6,699 nucleotides of DNA from Paracoccaceae bacterium (GCA_024304875.1 JAMWZF010000168.1:1-6699), one strand, 5' to 3'; counted from the first letter of the stretch, positions 1 to 5,500 are shown. A program made the numbers and translations. Notes: generated by a model from the sequence alone, not told the origin.

Positions 1-3
1 AAG

Positions 4-31
4 GCGCAGGAAACGGGTCGCGGGCCTGCGC
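4..31. repeat. Inverted repeat upstream of the Ada-like gene
   Basis: The 7-base arms GCGCAGG (4-10) and CCTGCGC (25-31) are exact reverse complements separated by 14 bases, ending 21 bases before the ATG of the Ada-like gene. It could be an operator or the end of an upstream gene's terminator, but there is no T-run on either side. In such GC-rich DNA a 7-bp match can arise by chance. Confidence 0.3.
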
Positions 32-52
32 GGCGCCGAATAGATTGGCGGC

Positions 53-934
53 ATGGACACCGATGACAGATACCACTTCAACGTGATCCGCCGGGCGATC
101 GAGACGATCGACGCGGCGGACGGGCCGCTGACCCTCGATGCGCTGGCGGCCCGCATGGGGATGAGCCCCTCGCATTTCCAGCGGGTCTTCTCGCGCTGGG
201 TCGGGGTCAGCCCGAAGCGCTACCAGCAGTACCTCGCCCTCGGGCACGCCAAGGCGCTCCTGCGCGAGCGGTTCACCACGCTGGCGACGGCGGATGCGGT
301 GGGCCTGTCGGGCGGCGGACGGCTGCACGACATGTTCGTCACCTGGGAGGCGATGAGCCCGGGGGCCTATGCGGCGGGGGGCGCGGGCCAGACGATCCGC
401 TGGGGGGGGTTCGACAGCCCCTTCGGCCCGGCCCTCGTGATGGCGACGGACAAGGGCATCTGCGGCATCGGCCTGGCCGGGGACACCGGCGCCGAGGCGA
501 CCATGGCCGACATGATCGGCCGCTGGCCCGGGGCGACCTACGTCGAGGATCCCTCGGCGCTCCGCCCCTGGGCGCTGGCGGCCTTCGACATGGAGACCCG
601 GCTGGGGCCGGCGCCCCTGCATGTCGTCGGCGCGCCGTTCCAGATCAAGGTCTGGGAGGCGCTTCTGTCGATCCCCTCGGGGCAGGTCACCACCTACGGC
701 GAGATCGCCAGCGCCATCGGCAACCCCAAGGCCGTCCGCGCCGTGGGCACCGCCGTGGGGCGCAACCCGGTCTCGTGGCTGATTCCCTGCCACCGGGCCG
801 TGCGGGCCTCGGGCGCACTCGGCGGCTATCACTGGGGGCTGCCGGTGAAGCGCGCGATCCTGGCCTACGAGGCCGCCCGGGCGGATGCCGTCCCGCCTGC
901 CCCTGCGGCGGAGCGGCGCCGGGACAGCGCCTGA
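53..934 (+). CDS. Ada-like protein: AraC-type HTH fused to O6-alkylguanine-DNA methyltransferase
   Basis: This 293-residue protein probably repairs O6-methylguanine in DNA by irreversibly moving the alkyl group to its own cysteine. Residues about 10-108 form an AraC-type helix-turn-helix region (LAARMGMSPSHFQRVFSRWVG, then a weaker second HTH ending MSPGAY). Residues about 115-190 match the methyltransferase N-terminal ribonuclease-like domain. Residues about 193-275 are the DNA-binding catalytic domain: TTYGEIA with Tyr215, Arg229 in the Arg-finger position, hinge Asn238, and the active site IPCHR with Cys246 and His247, followed by GGYHWGLPVKRAIL. The N-terminal zinc/phosphotriester domain of E. 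coli Ada, with its methyl-sensing cysteine, is absent. The protein therefore resembles the C-terminal three quarters of Ada. The last 20 residues are an Ala/Pro/Arg-rich tail. The ribosome site before the ATG is weak. Repair activity is well supported; a regulatory role is inferred from the HTH. Confidence 0.93.
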   Translation: MDTDDRYHFNVIRRAIETIDAADGPLTLDALAARMGMSPSHFQRVFSRWVGVSPKRYQQYLALGHAKALLRERFTTLATADAVGLSGGGRLHDMFVTWEAMSPGAYAAGGAGQTIRWGGFDSPFGPALVMATDKGICGIGLAGDTGAEATMADMIGRWPGATYVEDPSALRPWALAAFDMETRLGPAPLHVVGAPFQIKVWEALLSIPSGQVTTYGEIASAIGNPKAVRAVGTAVGRNPVSWLIPCHRAVRASGALGGYHWGLPVKRAILAYEAARADAVPPAPAAERRRDSA

Positions 935-986
935 CAGATTTCCGCTATTTGATAACGGCGCGGTTTGGGTCATGTATCGCTGGCAT

Positions 987-1006
987 GCACCGGGCCAGTC
1001 CGGTGC
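987..1006 (+). repeat. Hairpin-forming inverted repeat in the leader of the OmpA-like lipoprotein gene
   Basis: GCACCGG (987-993) and CCGGTGC (1000-1006) are exact complements around the 6-base spacer GCCAGT, 31 bases before the lipoprotein ATG. It may be an mRNA 5' hairpin, a weak terminator for the upstream repair gene (no T-run follows), or an operator. I cannot tell which. Confidence 0.45.
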
Positions 1007-1037
1007 CCCAGATCCGAACGACCGAAAGAAAGATCCC

Positions 1038-1694
1038 ATGTCCATTTTCAACGGCCCCCTGATCCTGGCCCTGCCCGCCGCCGCCCTGCTGGCGGCCTGT
1101 CAGCCCGTGAACAACCCCAACAACCCCAATGCCAACGCCCAGCGCGGGGCCGCGGGCGGCGCCGCCATCGGCGCCCTGGCCGGGGTCCTGACCGGCGACA
1201 CCCGTGAGGAACGCACCCGCCGCGCCGTCATCGGCGCCGCCGTGGGCGCCGGGATCGGCGGCGTCGCCGGGGCCCAGCTCGACCGGCAGGAAGCCGAACT
1301 GCGCGCCCAGATGGGGTCGAACGCGCAGATCGTGAACACCGGCAACGAGCTGATCGTCACCCTGCCGCAGGACATCCTCTTCGCCACCGACAGCGCCCAG
1401 CTGACCGGCACCCTGTCCAACGACCTGCGGGTCCTGGCCGGGTCGCTCAACAGCTATCCGAACACCACGGTCAACGTGATCGGCCATACCGACGACGTCG
1501 GCGCGGAAGCCTACAACCAGTCGCTCAGCCAGCGCCGCGCGCAGGCCGTGACCTCGGTCCTGATCAACTCGGGCGTCGCTCCGGGCCGGATCCGCACCAT
1601 CGGCCGCGGCGAGAGCCAGCCGATCGCGTCGAACGCGACGGCAGCCGGCCGGCAGCAGAACCGCCGGGTCGAGATCATCATCACCCCGAACTGA
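1038..1694 (+). CDS. YiaD-type OmpA-family outer-membrane lipoprotein
   Basis: This 218-residue lipoprotein is predicted to anchor the outer membrane to peptidoglycan. Residues 1-20 are a lipoprotein signal peptide ending in the lipobox LAAC, with Cys21 as the lipidated residue. Gln22 at +2 is not an inner-membrane retention signal. Residues 22-35 are an Asn/Pro-rich linker. Residues about 37-80 hold two Gly/Ala-rich hydrophobic stretches (glycine zipper), followed by a short charged helix. Residues about 112-218 are an OmpA C-terminal domain with GHTDDVG (Asp152), N160..LS..RA (Arg167) and NRRVEI, the residues expected to grip diaminopimelate. Length and domain order match E. coli YiaD (219 residues). 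The frame stays open upstream, but the ATG at 1038 is chosen because it places the signal peptide correctly. The purine stretch AAAGAAAGA upstream serves as a weak ribosome site. The gene appears monocistronic. Confidence 0.92.
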   Translation: MSIFNGPLILALPAAALLAACQPVNNPNNPNANAQRGAAGGAAIGALAGVLTGDTREERTRRAVIGAAVGAGIGGVAGAQLDRQEAELRAQMGSNAQIVNTGNELIVTLPQDILFATDSAQLTGTLSNDLRVLAGSLNSYPNTTVNVIGHTDDVGAEAYNQSLSQRRAQAVTSVLINSGVAPGRIRTIGRGESQPIASNATAAGRQQNRRVEIIITPN

Positions 1695-1720
1695 TCGGGG
1701 CGATCCGCCAAGGCCTGTTC

Positions 1721-1752
1721 GAGGGGGCCGCTCCGTCCGGGGCGGCCCCTTT
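1721..1752 (+). terminator. Intrinsic terminator after the OmpA-like lipoprotein gene
   Basis: Arms GGGGCCGC (1724-1731) and GCGGCCCC (1742-1749) pair perfectly over a 10-base loop. The stem extends by G-U/A-U/G-U pairs into TTT at 1750-1752. It lies 26 bases past the lipoprotein stop codon. The T-run is short, so efficiency is uncertain. Confidence 0.7.
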
Positions 1753-1860
1753 GCGTTCGGACCAGGGGGTTCGACTCACCAGTGCTGCGCCCGGCCGCCG
1801 CGCTGACCCCGCACCGGAATGACGCCGGGCGGCGGGCCTTCACCGCTGCAAGGATGACCG

Positions 1861-1880
1861 GGCCCCGCATTGCGGAGGCC
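1861..1880. repeat. Imperfect 20-bp dyad upstream of the GntR gene
   Basis: GGCC-CCGCA (1861-1869) and TGCGG-A-GGCC (1871-1880) mirror each other with one bulged A at 1876, centred about 55 bases before the GntR-family ATG. It overlaps the proposed -35. It may be a regulator-binding site or chance symmetry. Confidence 0.3.
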
Positions 1881-1908
1881 TTCGCGCGGTCATAAAGTCT
1901 GACCAATT
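1870..1908 (+). promoter_or_regulatory. Putative promoter and FadR-type operator of the GntR regulator gene
   Basis: The intergenic stretch 1753-1925 holds no gene. Its last part has TTGCGG (1870-1875) and TAAAGT (1893-1898) spaced by 17 bases as a weak -35/-10 pair. Overlapping the -10 is GTCTGAC (1897-1903), continuing as ACCAATT (1902-1908). The GT-N3-AC core is the hallmark of FadR-subfamily operators. ACCAATT equals one full half-site of the PdhR-type consensus, while the left half is degenerate. A good ribosome site, GGAG (1915-1918), sits 7 bases before the ATG. Autoregulation is inferred. Confidence 0.38.
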
Positions 1909-1925
1909 CCTGCCGGAGCCCCGCA

Positions 1926-2693
1926 ATGCCTTTCGTGCCCGTCCAGCCCGAGAAACTCTCAGCCGGGGTCGTCCGGCAGATCGAGCTGCTGATCCTGCGC
2001 GGCATCCTTCGCCCCGGCGAACGGCTCCCCTCGGAACGGGACCTGGCCGAGCGGATGGGCGTCTCGCGCCCGTCCCTCCGCGAGGCGCTGGCGGAGTTGC
2101 AGGCTGCGGGGTTGCTGATCTCGCGCGCGGGGGCCGGGGTCTTTGTCGCGGACGTCCTCGGCTCGGCGTTCTCTCCCGCCCTCGTCCGCCTGTTCGGCGC
2201 CCATGACGAGGCGGTGCTGGACACCATCGCCTTCCGCCGGGACATCGAAGGGCTAGCTGCCATGCGCGCCGCGGAGGCCGGGTCGGACACCGACCTCAGC
2301 GTCATCGCGGCGAACTTCGCCCGGATGGAGGCCGCCCACGCGGGCCGCGACGCGGTGGAGGAGGCCGGGCTCGACGCCGATTTCCACCTGTCGATCATCG
2401 AAGCCGGTCACAACGTCATCATGCTGCACATGATGCGGTCGATGTACGACCTCTTGCGCCAGGGGGTGTTCTACAACCGCCAGCAGATGTTCCGGCAGCG
2501 CACGACCCGGGCCGACCTGCTGGCCCAGCACCGCGCGATCAATGACGCGCTGCAAGCCCGCGACGGCGCGGCGGCCCGGGCGGCGGTGGCGGCGCATCTG
2601 GATTTCGTGGAGGCGGCGATGCTGGCCCAGCGCAAGGCCGAACGGAACGAGGCGGTGGCGCGGCAGCGGCTGGAACACGAAAGCCGGAAATGA
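1926..2693 (+). CDS. GntR-family transcriptional regulator, FadR subfamily (PdhR/LldR/GlcC-like)
   Basis: This 255-residue DNA-binding regulator probably responds to a small carboxylate. Residues about 11-75 are the GntR winged helix: GILRPGERLPSERDLAERMGVSRPSLREAL, then wing GLLISRAGAGVFV. Residues about 98-230 are an all-helical FCD ligand domain. The start of this domain has Arg104 in FRRDIEGLAA. The metal-ligand pattern is complete: Asp150 and His154 (DADFH), His202 (QHRAI) and His224 (AHLDFV), as in LldR-type metal-containing members. The ATG at 1926 has GGAG 7 bases upstream. The C-terminal 25 residues are a charged helix. Family assignment is firm. The ligand (pyruvate, lactate, glycolate or another) cannot be read from this window because no metabolic operon adjoins it. 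It faces the FO operon tail to tail. Confidence 0.92.
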   Translation: MPFVPVQPEKLSAGVVRQIELLILRGILRPGERLPSERDLAERMGVSRPSLREALAELQAAGLLISRAGAGVFVADVLGSAFSPALVRLFGAHDEAVLDTIAFRRDIEGLAAMRAAEAGSDTDLSVIAANFARMEAAHAGRDAVEEAGLDADFHLSIIEAGHNVIMLHMMRSMYDLLRQGVFYNRQQMFRQRTTRADLLAQHRAINDALQARDGAAARAAVAAHLDFVEAAMLAQRKAERNEAVARQRLEHESRK

Positions 2694-2719
2694 AAAAGGG
2701 CGGGACCGAGGCCCGCCCT
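2693..2719 (-). terminator. Intrinsic terminator of the ATP synthase FO operon
   Basis: On the minus strand AGGGCGGG (2719-2712) pairs with CCCGCCCT (2704-2697) around a 7-base loop and runs directly into TTTTT (2697-2693), 25 bases past the atpF stop. This is a classic rho-independent terminator for leftward transcription. The last base of the T-tract is the complement of the final A of the GntR-gene TGA. In the rightward direction there is no T-run, although the same hairpin could still form. Confidence 0.85.
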
Positions 2720-2744
2720 GTTCCGAAAGTGCCGACAGGTCCGG

Positions 2745-3308
2745 TCAGTGCAGCTTGGCGCCGGCCTGTTCGATGGCGTCGTCGATCAGCTTGTCCTGGC
2801 GCGAGGCGTCCATCTGCTCGGCGATCACGTCGCGGGCGGCGGCGACAGCGACCTGGATCGCGGTGTCGCGGACGTCCCTGACCGCCGCGGCGCGGGCGCT
2901 GGCGATCTGCTCCTCGGCGCCGGCGAGGCGGCGCTCGACCGACCGCTTGATGTCGTCCTTGGCCTTGTCGGCCGCGGCCTCGGCGTCCTTGCGGGCGGTC
3001 TCGACGATGCGGTCGGCCTGTTCCTGCACCTCGGACTGCTTGCGCTCGAAACTGGCGAGGAGGGTCTGGGCCTCCTCGCGAAGGGCCTTGGCCTCGTCGA
3101 GGTCGGAGCGGATCGAGGCGGCGCGATCATCCAGCATCTTGGTGATCATCGTCGGCACGTTGAAGTAGACGAGCACGGCGATGAAGACGAGGAAGCCGAG
3201 AAGGACGATGAAGTCCGTGTTCCCGAGCGAGAAGAACGGGCCGGAGGCGGCCAGCGCGGGACCGGCGGCGACGGACAGGAGGGCGGCGAGGGCGGTCAGT
3301 TTCTTCAT
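2745..3308 (-). CDS. atpF: ATP synthase FO subunit b
   Basis: This 187-residue stator subunit forms the peripheral stalk with b' and links the membrane sector to F1 delta/alpha. The N-terminus (MKK, hydrophobic run, PALA at residues 17-20) resembles a cleavable signal peptide. One membrane helix follows (about 31-50, TDFIVLLGFLVFIAVLVYF). From about residue 55 to 150 there is a long charged helix rich in Ala/Glu/Arg/Gln (DEAKALREEAQTLLASFERK), the expected coiled coil, then a short helical tail that would contact F1. It is the last gene of the FO operon, 3 bases after the atpX stop. Its ribosome site GGAGG lies inside the end of atpX, 8 bases before the ATG, suggesting coupled translation. 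Which of the two b-type genes is named b or b' follows gene order and the signal-like N-terminus here. Confidence 0.95.
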   Translation of the reverse strand: MKKLTALAALLSVAAGPALAASGPFFSLGNTDFIVLLGFLVFIAVLVYFNVPTMITKMLDDRAASIRSDLDEAKALREEAQTLLASFERKQSEVQEQADRIVETARKDAEAAADKAKDDIKRSVERRLAGAEEQIASARAAAVRDVRDTAIQVAVAAARDVIAEQMDASRQDKLIDDAIEQAGAKLH

Positions 3309-3311
3309 GGC

Positions 3312-3863
3312 TCAGCCCTCCATCCGGCTTTTCACCGCGGCGTCGATGCGCGCCTGATCGGCGTTGCCGCCCATCAGGGCCACGATCTCGCGGGCGACGT
3401 CGGTTGCGACCTCGTGGACGCTCTGCTTCGATCCGGCACGGATCTCGGCGATGGCCTTTTCGCTCTCTGCGGTGCGTTCGGCGATTTCCTCGTCGGCGCG
3501 GGCCAGTTCGGCGTCCAGGTCTTCCTGGATCGAGGCGCGGGTTTCGTCCGCGATGCGGTTCGCCTCGGCGCGAGCGTCGGCCAGCGCCTTGTCATAGGCC
3601 TCTTCGGCCTCGGCGGCGCGGAGCTTGTATTCCTCGGCCGCGGCGATGTCGTTGGTGATCGTCCCCTGCCGTTCGGCCAGGACCGCCCCGATCCGGGGCA
3701 GCGCGATGCGCACGAGGATGAAGTAGATCACCCCGAGGGTGACCAGAAGCCAGAAGATCTGGTTCGGGAACCAGTCGGCGCAGAGCTGGGGCATGCCGAT
3801 GGCATGGCCACTGGCATCCACGCAGGTCCCTGCGAGTTCCGTCTCAATCGGTTCGTTTGCCAT
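3312..3863 (-). CDS. atpX: ATP synthase FO subunit b'
   Basis: This 183-residue second b-type subunit (also called atpG or atpF2) pairs with b as a heterodimeric stator in alphaproteobacteria, other photosynthetic bacteria and chloroplasts. Residues 1-33 should be periplasmic and include GHAIGMPQL, a conserved-looking lead-in. One membrane helix spans about 34-54 (QIFWLLVTLGVIYFILVRIALPRI). A long, very acidic Ala/Glu coiled coil runs about 60-160, and the C-terminus is VAREIVALMGG...IDAAVKSRMEG. The ATG is preceded by GGAGG with 6-base spacing, an excellent ribosome site (3874-3870). Two cysteines, Cys14 and Cys28, lie in the short periplasmic segment. A 93-base gap with a strong hairpin separates it from atpE. 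Confidence 0.95.
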   Translation of the reverse strand: MANEPIETELAGTCVDASGHAIGMPQLCADWFPNQIFWLLVTLGVIYFILVRIALPRIGAVLAERQGTITNDIAAAEEYKLRAAEAEEAYDKALADARAEANRIADETRASIQEDLDAELARADEEIAERTAESEKAIAEIRAGSKQSVHEVATDVAREIVALMGGNADQARIDAAVKSRMEG

Positions 3864-3905
3864 GCTTGGCCTCCGTCAACCCTCAGCCCGAGGACGCAGT
3901 CTGTC

Positions 3906-3933
3906 GGGGCGGCCCGGAGCGCGGGCCAGCCCC
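3906..3933 (-). other. Strong intercistronic hairpin between atpE and atpX
   Basis: On the minus strand GGGGC-U-GGCCCG pairs with CGGGCC-GCCCC around a 5-base loop: 11 GC pairs with a single bulged U. It starts 23 bases after the atpE stop. No U-run follows, so it is not a standard terminator. A smaller hairpin, CCTC-GGGCT-GAGG (3893-3881), follows before the atpX ribosome site. A role in protecting the upstream mRNA 3' end or damping read-through is inferred. Confidence 0.65.
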
Positions 3934-3956
3934 ATCGTATCACACCAAGGGGTGGA

Positions 3957-4193
3957 TCAGACGGCGAACATCAGCAGCAGGGCGACGAGGAACGCGAAGA
4001 TGCCCAGGGCTTCGGCAAAGGCGATGCCGATGAAGAGCGTCGCGGTCTGGCCGCCGGCGGCGGAGGGGTTGCGCAGGGCGCCGGAGAGGAAGTTGCCGGC
4101 AACGTGGCCCACACCGATGGCGGCGGCGCCGGAACCGATGGCGGCGAGGCCCGCACCGATGAATTTGCCCAGTTCTGCGATATTGCCTTCCAT
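3957..4193 (-). CDS. atpE: ATP synthase FO subunit c (proteolipid)
   Basis: This 78-residue helical hairpin builds the rotating c-ring that carries protons. Helix 1 (about 8-38) shows the alternating Gly/Ala pattern GAGLAAIGSGAAAIGVG. The cytoplasmic loop is RNPS at 41-44. Helix 2 (about 50-77) contains the proton-binding carboxylate Glu61 in FAEALGIF. Ala follows Glu61 instead of the Ser/Thr ligands found in sodium-driven rings, so the ring should be proton-specific. Length is normal. The start is supported by the strong ribosome site AAGGAG (4207-4202), 8 bases before the ATG. The gene lies between subunit a (58-base gap) and b' (93-base gap), the widest spacings in the operon. That fits separate control of the subunit needed in most copies. 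Confidence 0.97.
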   Translation of the reverse strand: MEGNIAELGKFIGAGLAAIGSGAAAIGVGHVAGNFLSGALRNPSAAGGQTATLFIGIAFAEALGIFAFLVALLLMFAV

Positions 4194-4238
4194 AGTCCTG
4201 TCTCCTTGGTTGGAAGTTTGGTTGGCCGGATGGCCGAA
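4194..4238 (-). promoter_or_regulatory. atpE translation leader: small hairpin, A/C-rich stretch and strong Shine-Dalgarno
   Basis: After the atpB stop the minus strand has a 6-bp hairpin, one pair of it a G-U wobble, around GGCC-ATCC-GGCC (4237-4222). Then comes an A/C-rich stretch with no evident pairing, CCAAACTTCCAACCAAGG, ending in AAGGAG and an 8-base spacer before the ATG. E. coli atpE also has a non-base-paired enhancer upstream of its ribosome site; the parallel is inferred, not shown. Confidence 0.5.
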
Positions 4239-4251
4239 ACTCGTGGATGGA

Positions 4252-5019
4252 TCAGTGATGCGGGTGCAGCGCGTCCTTGAGGTAGACGCACGTCAGGATG
4301 GTGAACACGTAGGCCTGGATGAAGGCGACGAGGACCTCGAGCCCGTAGATCGCCGTCACCGCCAGCACCGAGAGCGGCGCGATGGTGGCGATCGCGGCGA
4401 AGCCGGCGAAGACCTTGATCACCGCGTGACCGGCCATGAGGTTGCCCGCCAGACGGATGGAATGGCTGACCGGCCGGACGAAGTAGGAAATCACCTCGAT
4501 GATCGCGAGGATCGGGCGCAGCACCAGCGGCGCCGAGCTGACCCAGAACAGGCCGAGGAAGGCGGCGCCGTTCTTGACGAAGCCGATCACGGTAACGGCG
4601 ATGAACACCCCGAAGCCGAGGACCGCCGTCACGGCGATGCCGGAGGTGGTGGTGAAGGCCGTCGGGATCAGCCCGAGGAAGTTCGACACCACGATGAAGA
4701 GGAACAGCGTGAAGATGTAGGGGAAGTACTTGATCCCGTCCTTGCCGGTGACGTCCTCGACCATCTTGTAGACGAAGCCGTAGGCGAGTTCCGCGATCGA
4801 CTGCGACCGGCTGGGCACGATCGCGCGGCGGCTGGTGCCGGTGACGAGCAGAAGGGCGATGCATCCGACGGCGATGGCCATCCAGAGCGTGACGTTGGTC
4901 AGCGTGTACCAGTAGACCGGGCCGTCGCCGAACAGCGGCTCGACGATGAACTGGTCGAGCGGATGGAACGACAGGGCGCTGCCGCCTTCCGCGCCGTGGA
5001 CTTCAGCTTCGGTTGCCAC
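4252..5019 (-). CDS. atpB: ATP synthase FO subunit a
   Basis: This 255-residue membrane protein forms the two proton half-channels against the c-ring. Five or so hydrophobic helices are visible (about 43-60, 98-118, 127-148, 168-182 with the following helix to 210, and 213-247). The essential arginine is Arg189 in SHSIRLAGNLMAGH. His198 and Glu228 (YGLEVLVAFIQAYVFT) occupy the positions that are Glu219 and His245 in E. coli, the swapped pair typical of many bacteria and mitochondria. The start codon is GTG at 5019: the first in-frame Met after it (residue 48) lies inside helix 1, and GGGGAG sits 8 bases upstream. The first 17 bases overlap the end of atpI, consistent with translational coupling. 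The C-terminus, YLKDALHPHH, is intact. Confidence 0.96.
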   Translation of the reverse strand: MATEAEVHGAEGGSALSFHPLDQFIVEPLFGDGPVYWYTLTNVTLWMAIAVGCIALLLVTGTSRRAIVPSRSQSIAELAYGFVYKMVEDVTGKDGIKYFPYIFTLFLFIVVSNFLGLIPTAFTTTSGIAVTAVLGFGVFIAVTVIGFVKNGAAFLGLFWVSSAPLVLRPILAIIEVISYFVRPVSHSIRLAGNLMAGHAVIKVFAGFAAIATIAPLSVLAVTAIYGLEVLVAFIQAYVFTILTCVYLKDALHPHH

Positions 5020-5356
5020 CGTTGTCGCTCCCCGTCTCGTGGCCCTCTTGGGCCCTTGTCTGCGCCTCCTGGGCGGTCCGCATCATCGTCTTGATGCCGG
5101 CCGCGAAGCCCAGGAATATGAACAGCACCATCAGGAATGGCCGCGTTCCGAAGAGCGCATCCAGCCCGTATCCGATGCCGAAGCCGATCCCGAGACCGGC
5201 CACAAGCTCTGTCACCATCCGCCAGGCGATCGTGGCCTGGGAATAATGCTCTTCCGACTTGGGGCGCCCCTCGGGCCCGGCTCCCTTCAGCTTCGCGATC
5301 CTGTCCTCGAGCGCCTTGAGCTTCTCGGGGTCGGTGCGGGTATCCGGGTCGGCCAA
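5003..5356 (-). CDS. atpI: AtpI family FO assembly protein, TTG start
   Basis: This 117-residue first gene of the FO operon encodes the AtpI/AtpZ-type protein thought to help assemble the c-ring; it is not a subunit of the finished enzyme. The N-terminal part (about 10-27) is a charged helix, EKLKALEDRIAKLKG. Two membrane helices follow, about 44-68 (VTELVAGLGIGFGIGYGL, Gly-zipper pattern) and 73-92 (FLMVLFIFLGFAAGIKT), then a hydrophilic tail. The chosen start is TTG at 5356, read as Met-ADPD. GAGGGG lies 10 bases upstream, and ADPD followed by a KLKALEDRI-type helix is how such proteins normally begin. The frame stays open to another TTG at 5416, but that codon is part of a -35-like element and would add 20 residues unlike the family. 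The gene overlaps atpB by 17 bases. Confidence 0.87.
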   Translation of the reverse strand: MADPDTRTDPEKLKALEDRIAKLKGAGPEGRPKSEEHYSQATIAWRMVTELVAGLGIGFGIGYGLDALFGTRPFLMVLFIFLGFAAGIKTMMRTAQEAQTRAQEGHETGSDNGGNRS

Positions 5357-5389
5357 GCGGGTGCATCCCCTCGTCGGTTCGCGGATTGG

Positions 5390-5416
5390 AGTATGGCGGG
5401 GGGCGCACAGAGTCAA
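5390..5416 (-). promoter_or_regulatory. Putative sigma-70 promoter of the FO operon
   Basis: On the minus strand TTGACT (5416-5411, 5 of 6 to consensus) is followed after 15 bases by CATACT (5395-5390, 4 of 6). TACTCC at 5393-5388 is an alternative with a 17-base gap. A start site near 5383 would give a leader of roughly 25 bases before the TTG codon. An AT-rich stretch just upstream (about 5430-5470) could act as an UP element. The spacing is short, so this is a reasoned guess. Confidence 0.45.
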
Positions 5417-5500
5417 GAACGGGTGAATGGCCCGTATCTATTTGAAGTTGATGGTTTTATTGGTTTTGCTCGGGTCCTGCGACAGTTGGCGCAGACCAGG

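Noticed and set aside
949..978. Possible promoter for the lipoprotein gene: TTGATA at 949 with TGTATC at 973.
   Set aside because: The -35 is good (5 of 6) but the -10 matches only about half, so I do not list it as a feature.
885..1037. Upstream extension of the lipoprotein reading frame to 885.
   Set aside because: It would overlap the repair gene and bury the signal peptide; the ATG at 1038 gives a standard lipoprotein N-terminus.
1764..1783. GGGGGTTCGACTCACCA-like stretch resembling the T-arm and CCA end of a tRNA or tmRNA.
   Set aside because: With loop TTCGACT only three of five stem pairs form, and there is no acceptor or anticodon arm upstream.
1511..2398. Leftward 295-codon open frame across the lipoprotein end and the GntR gene.
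   Set aside because: Ser/Arg/Ala-rich shadow of the GntR-family gene with no recognisable domain; it would cross a terminator and a promoter.
2748..5094. Very long rightward open frames (510 and 451 codons) across the FO operon.
   Set aside because: They are antisense shadows of atpF, atpX, atpE and atpB with low-complexity Asp/Gly/Arg content. The opposite-strand genes have full family motifs and ribosome sites.
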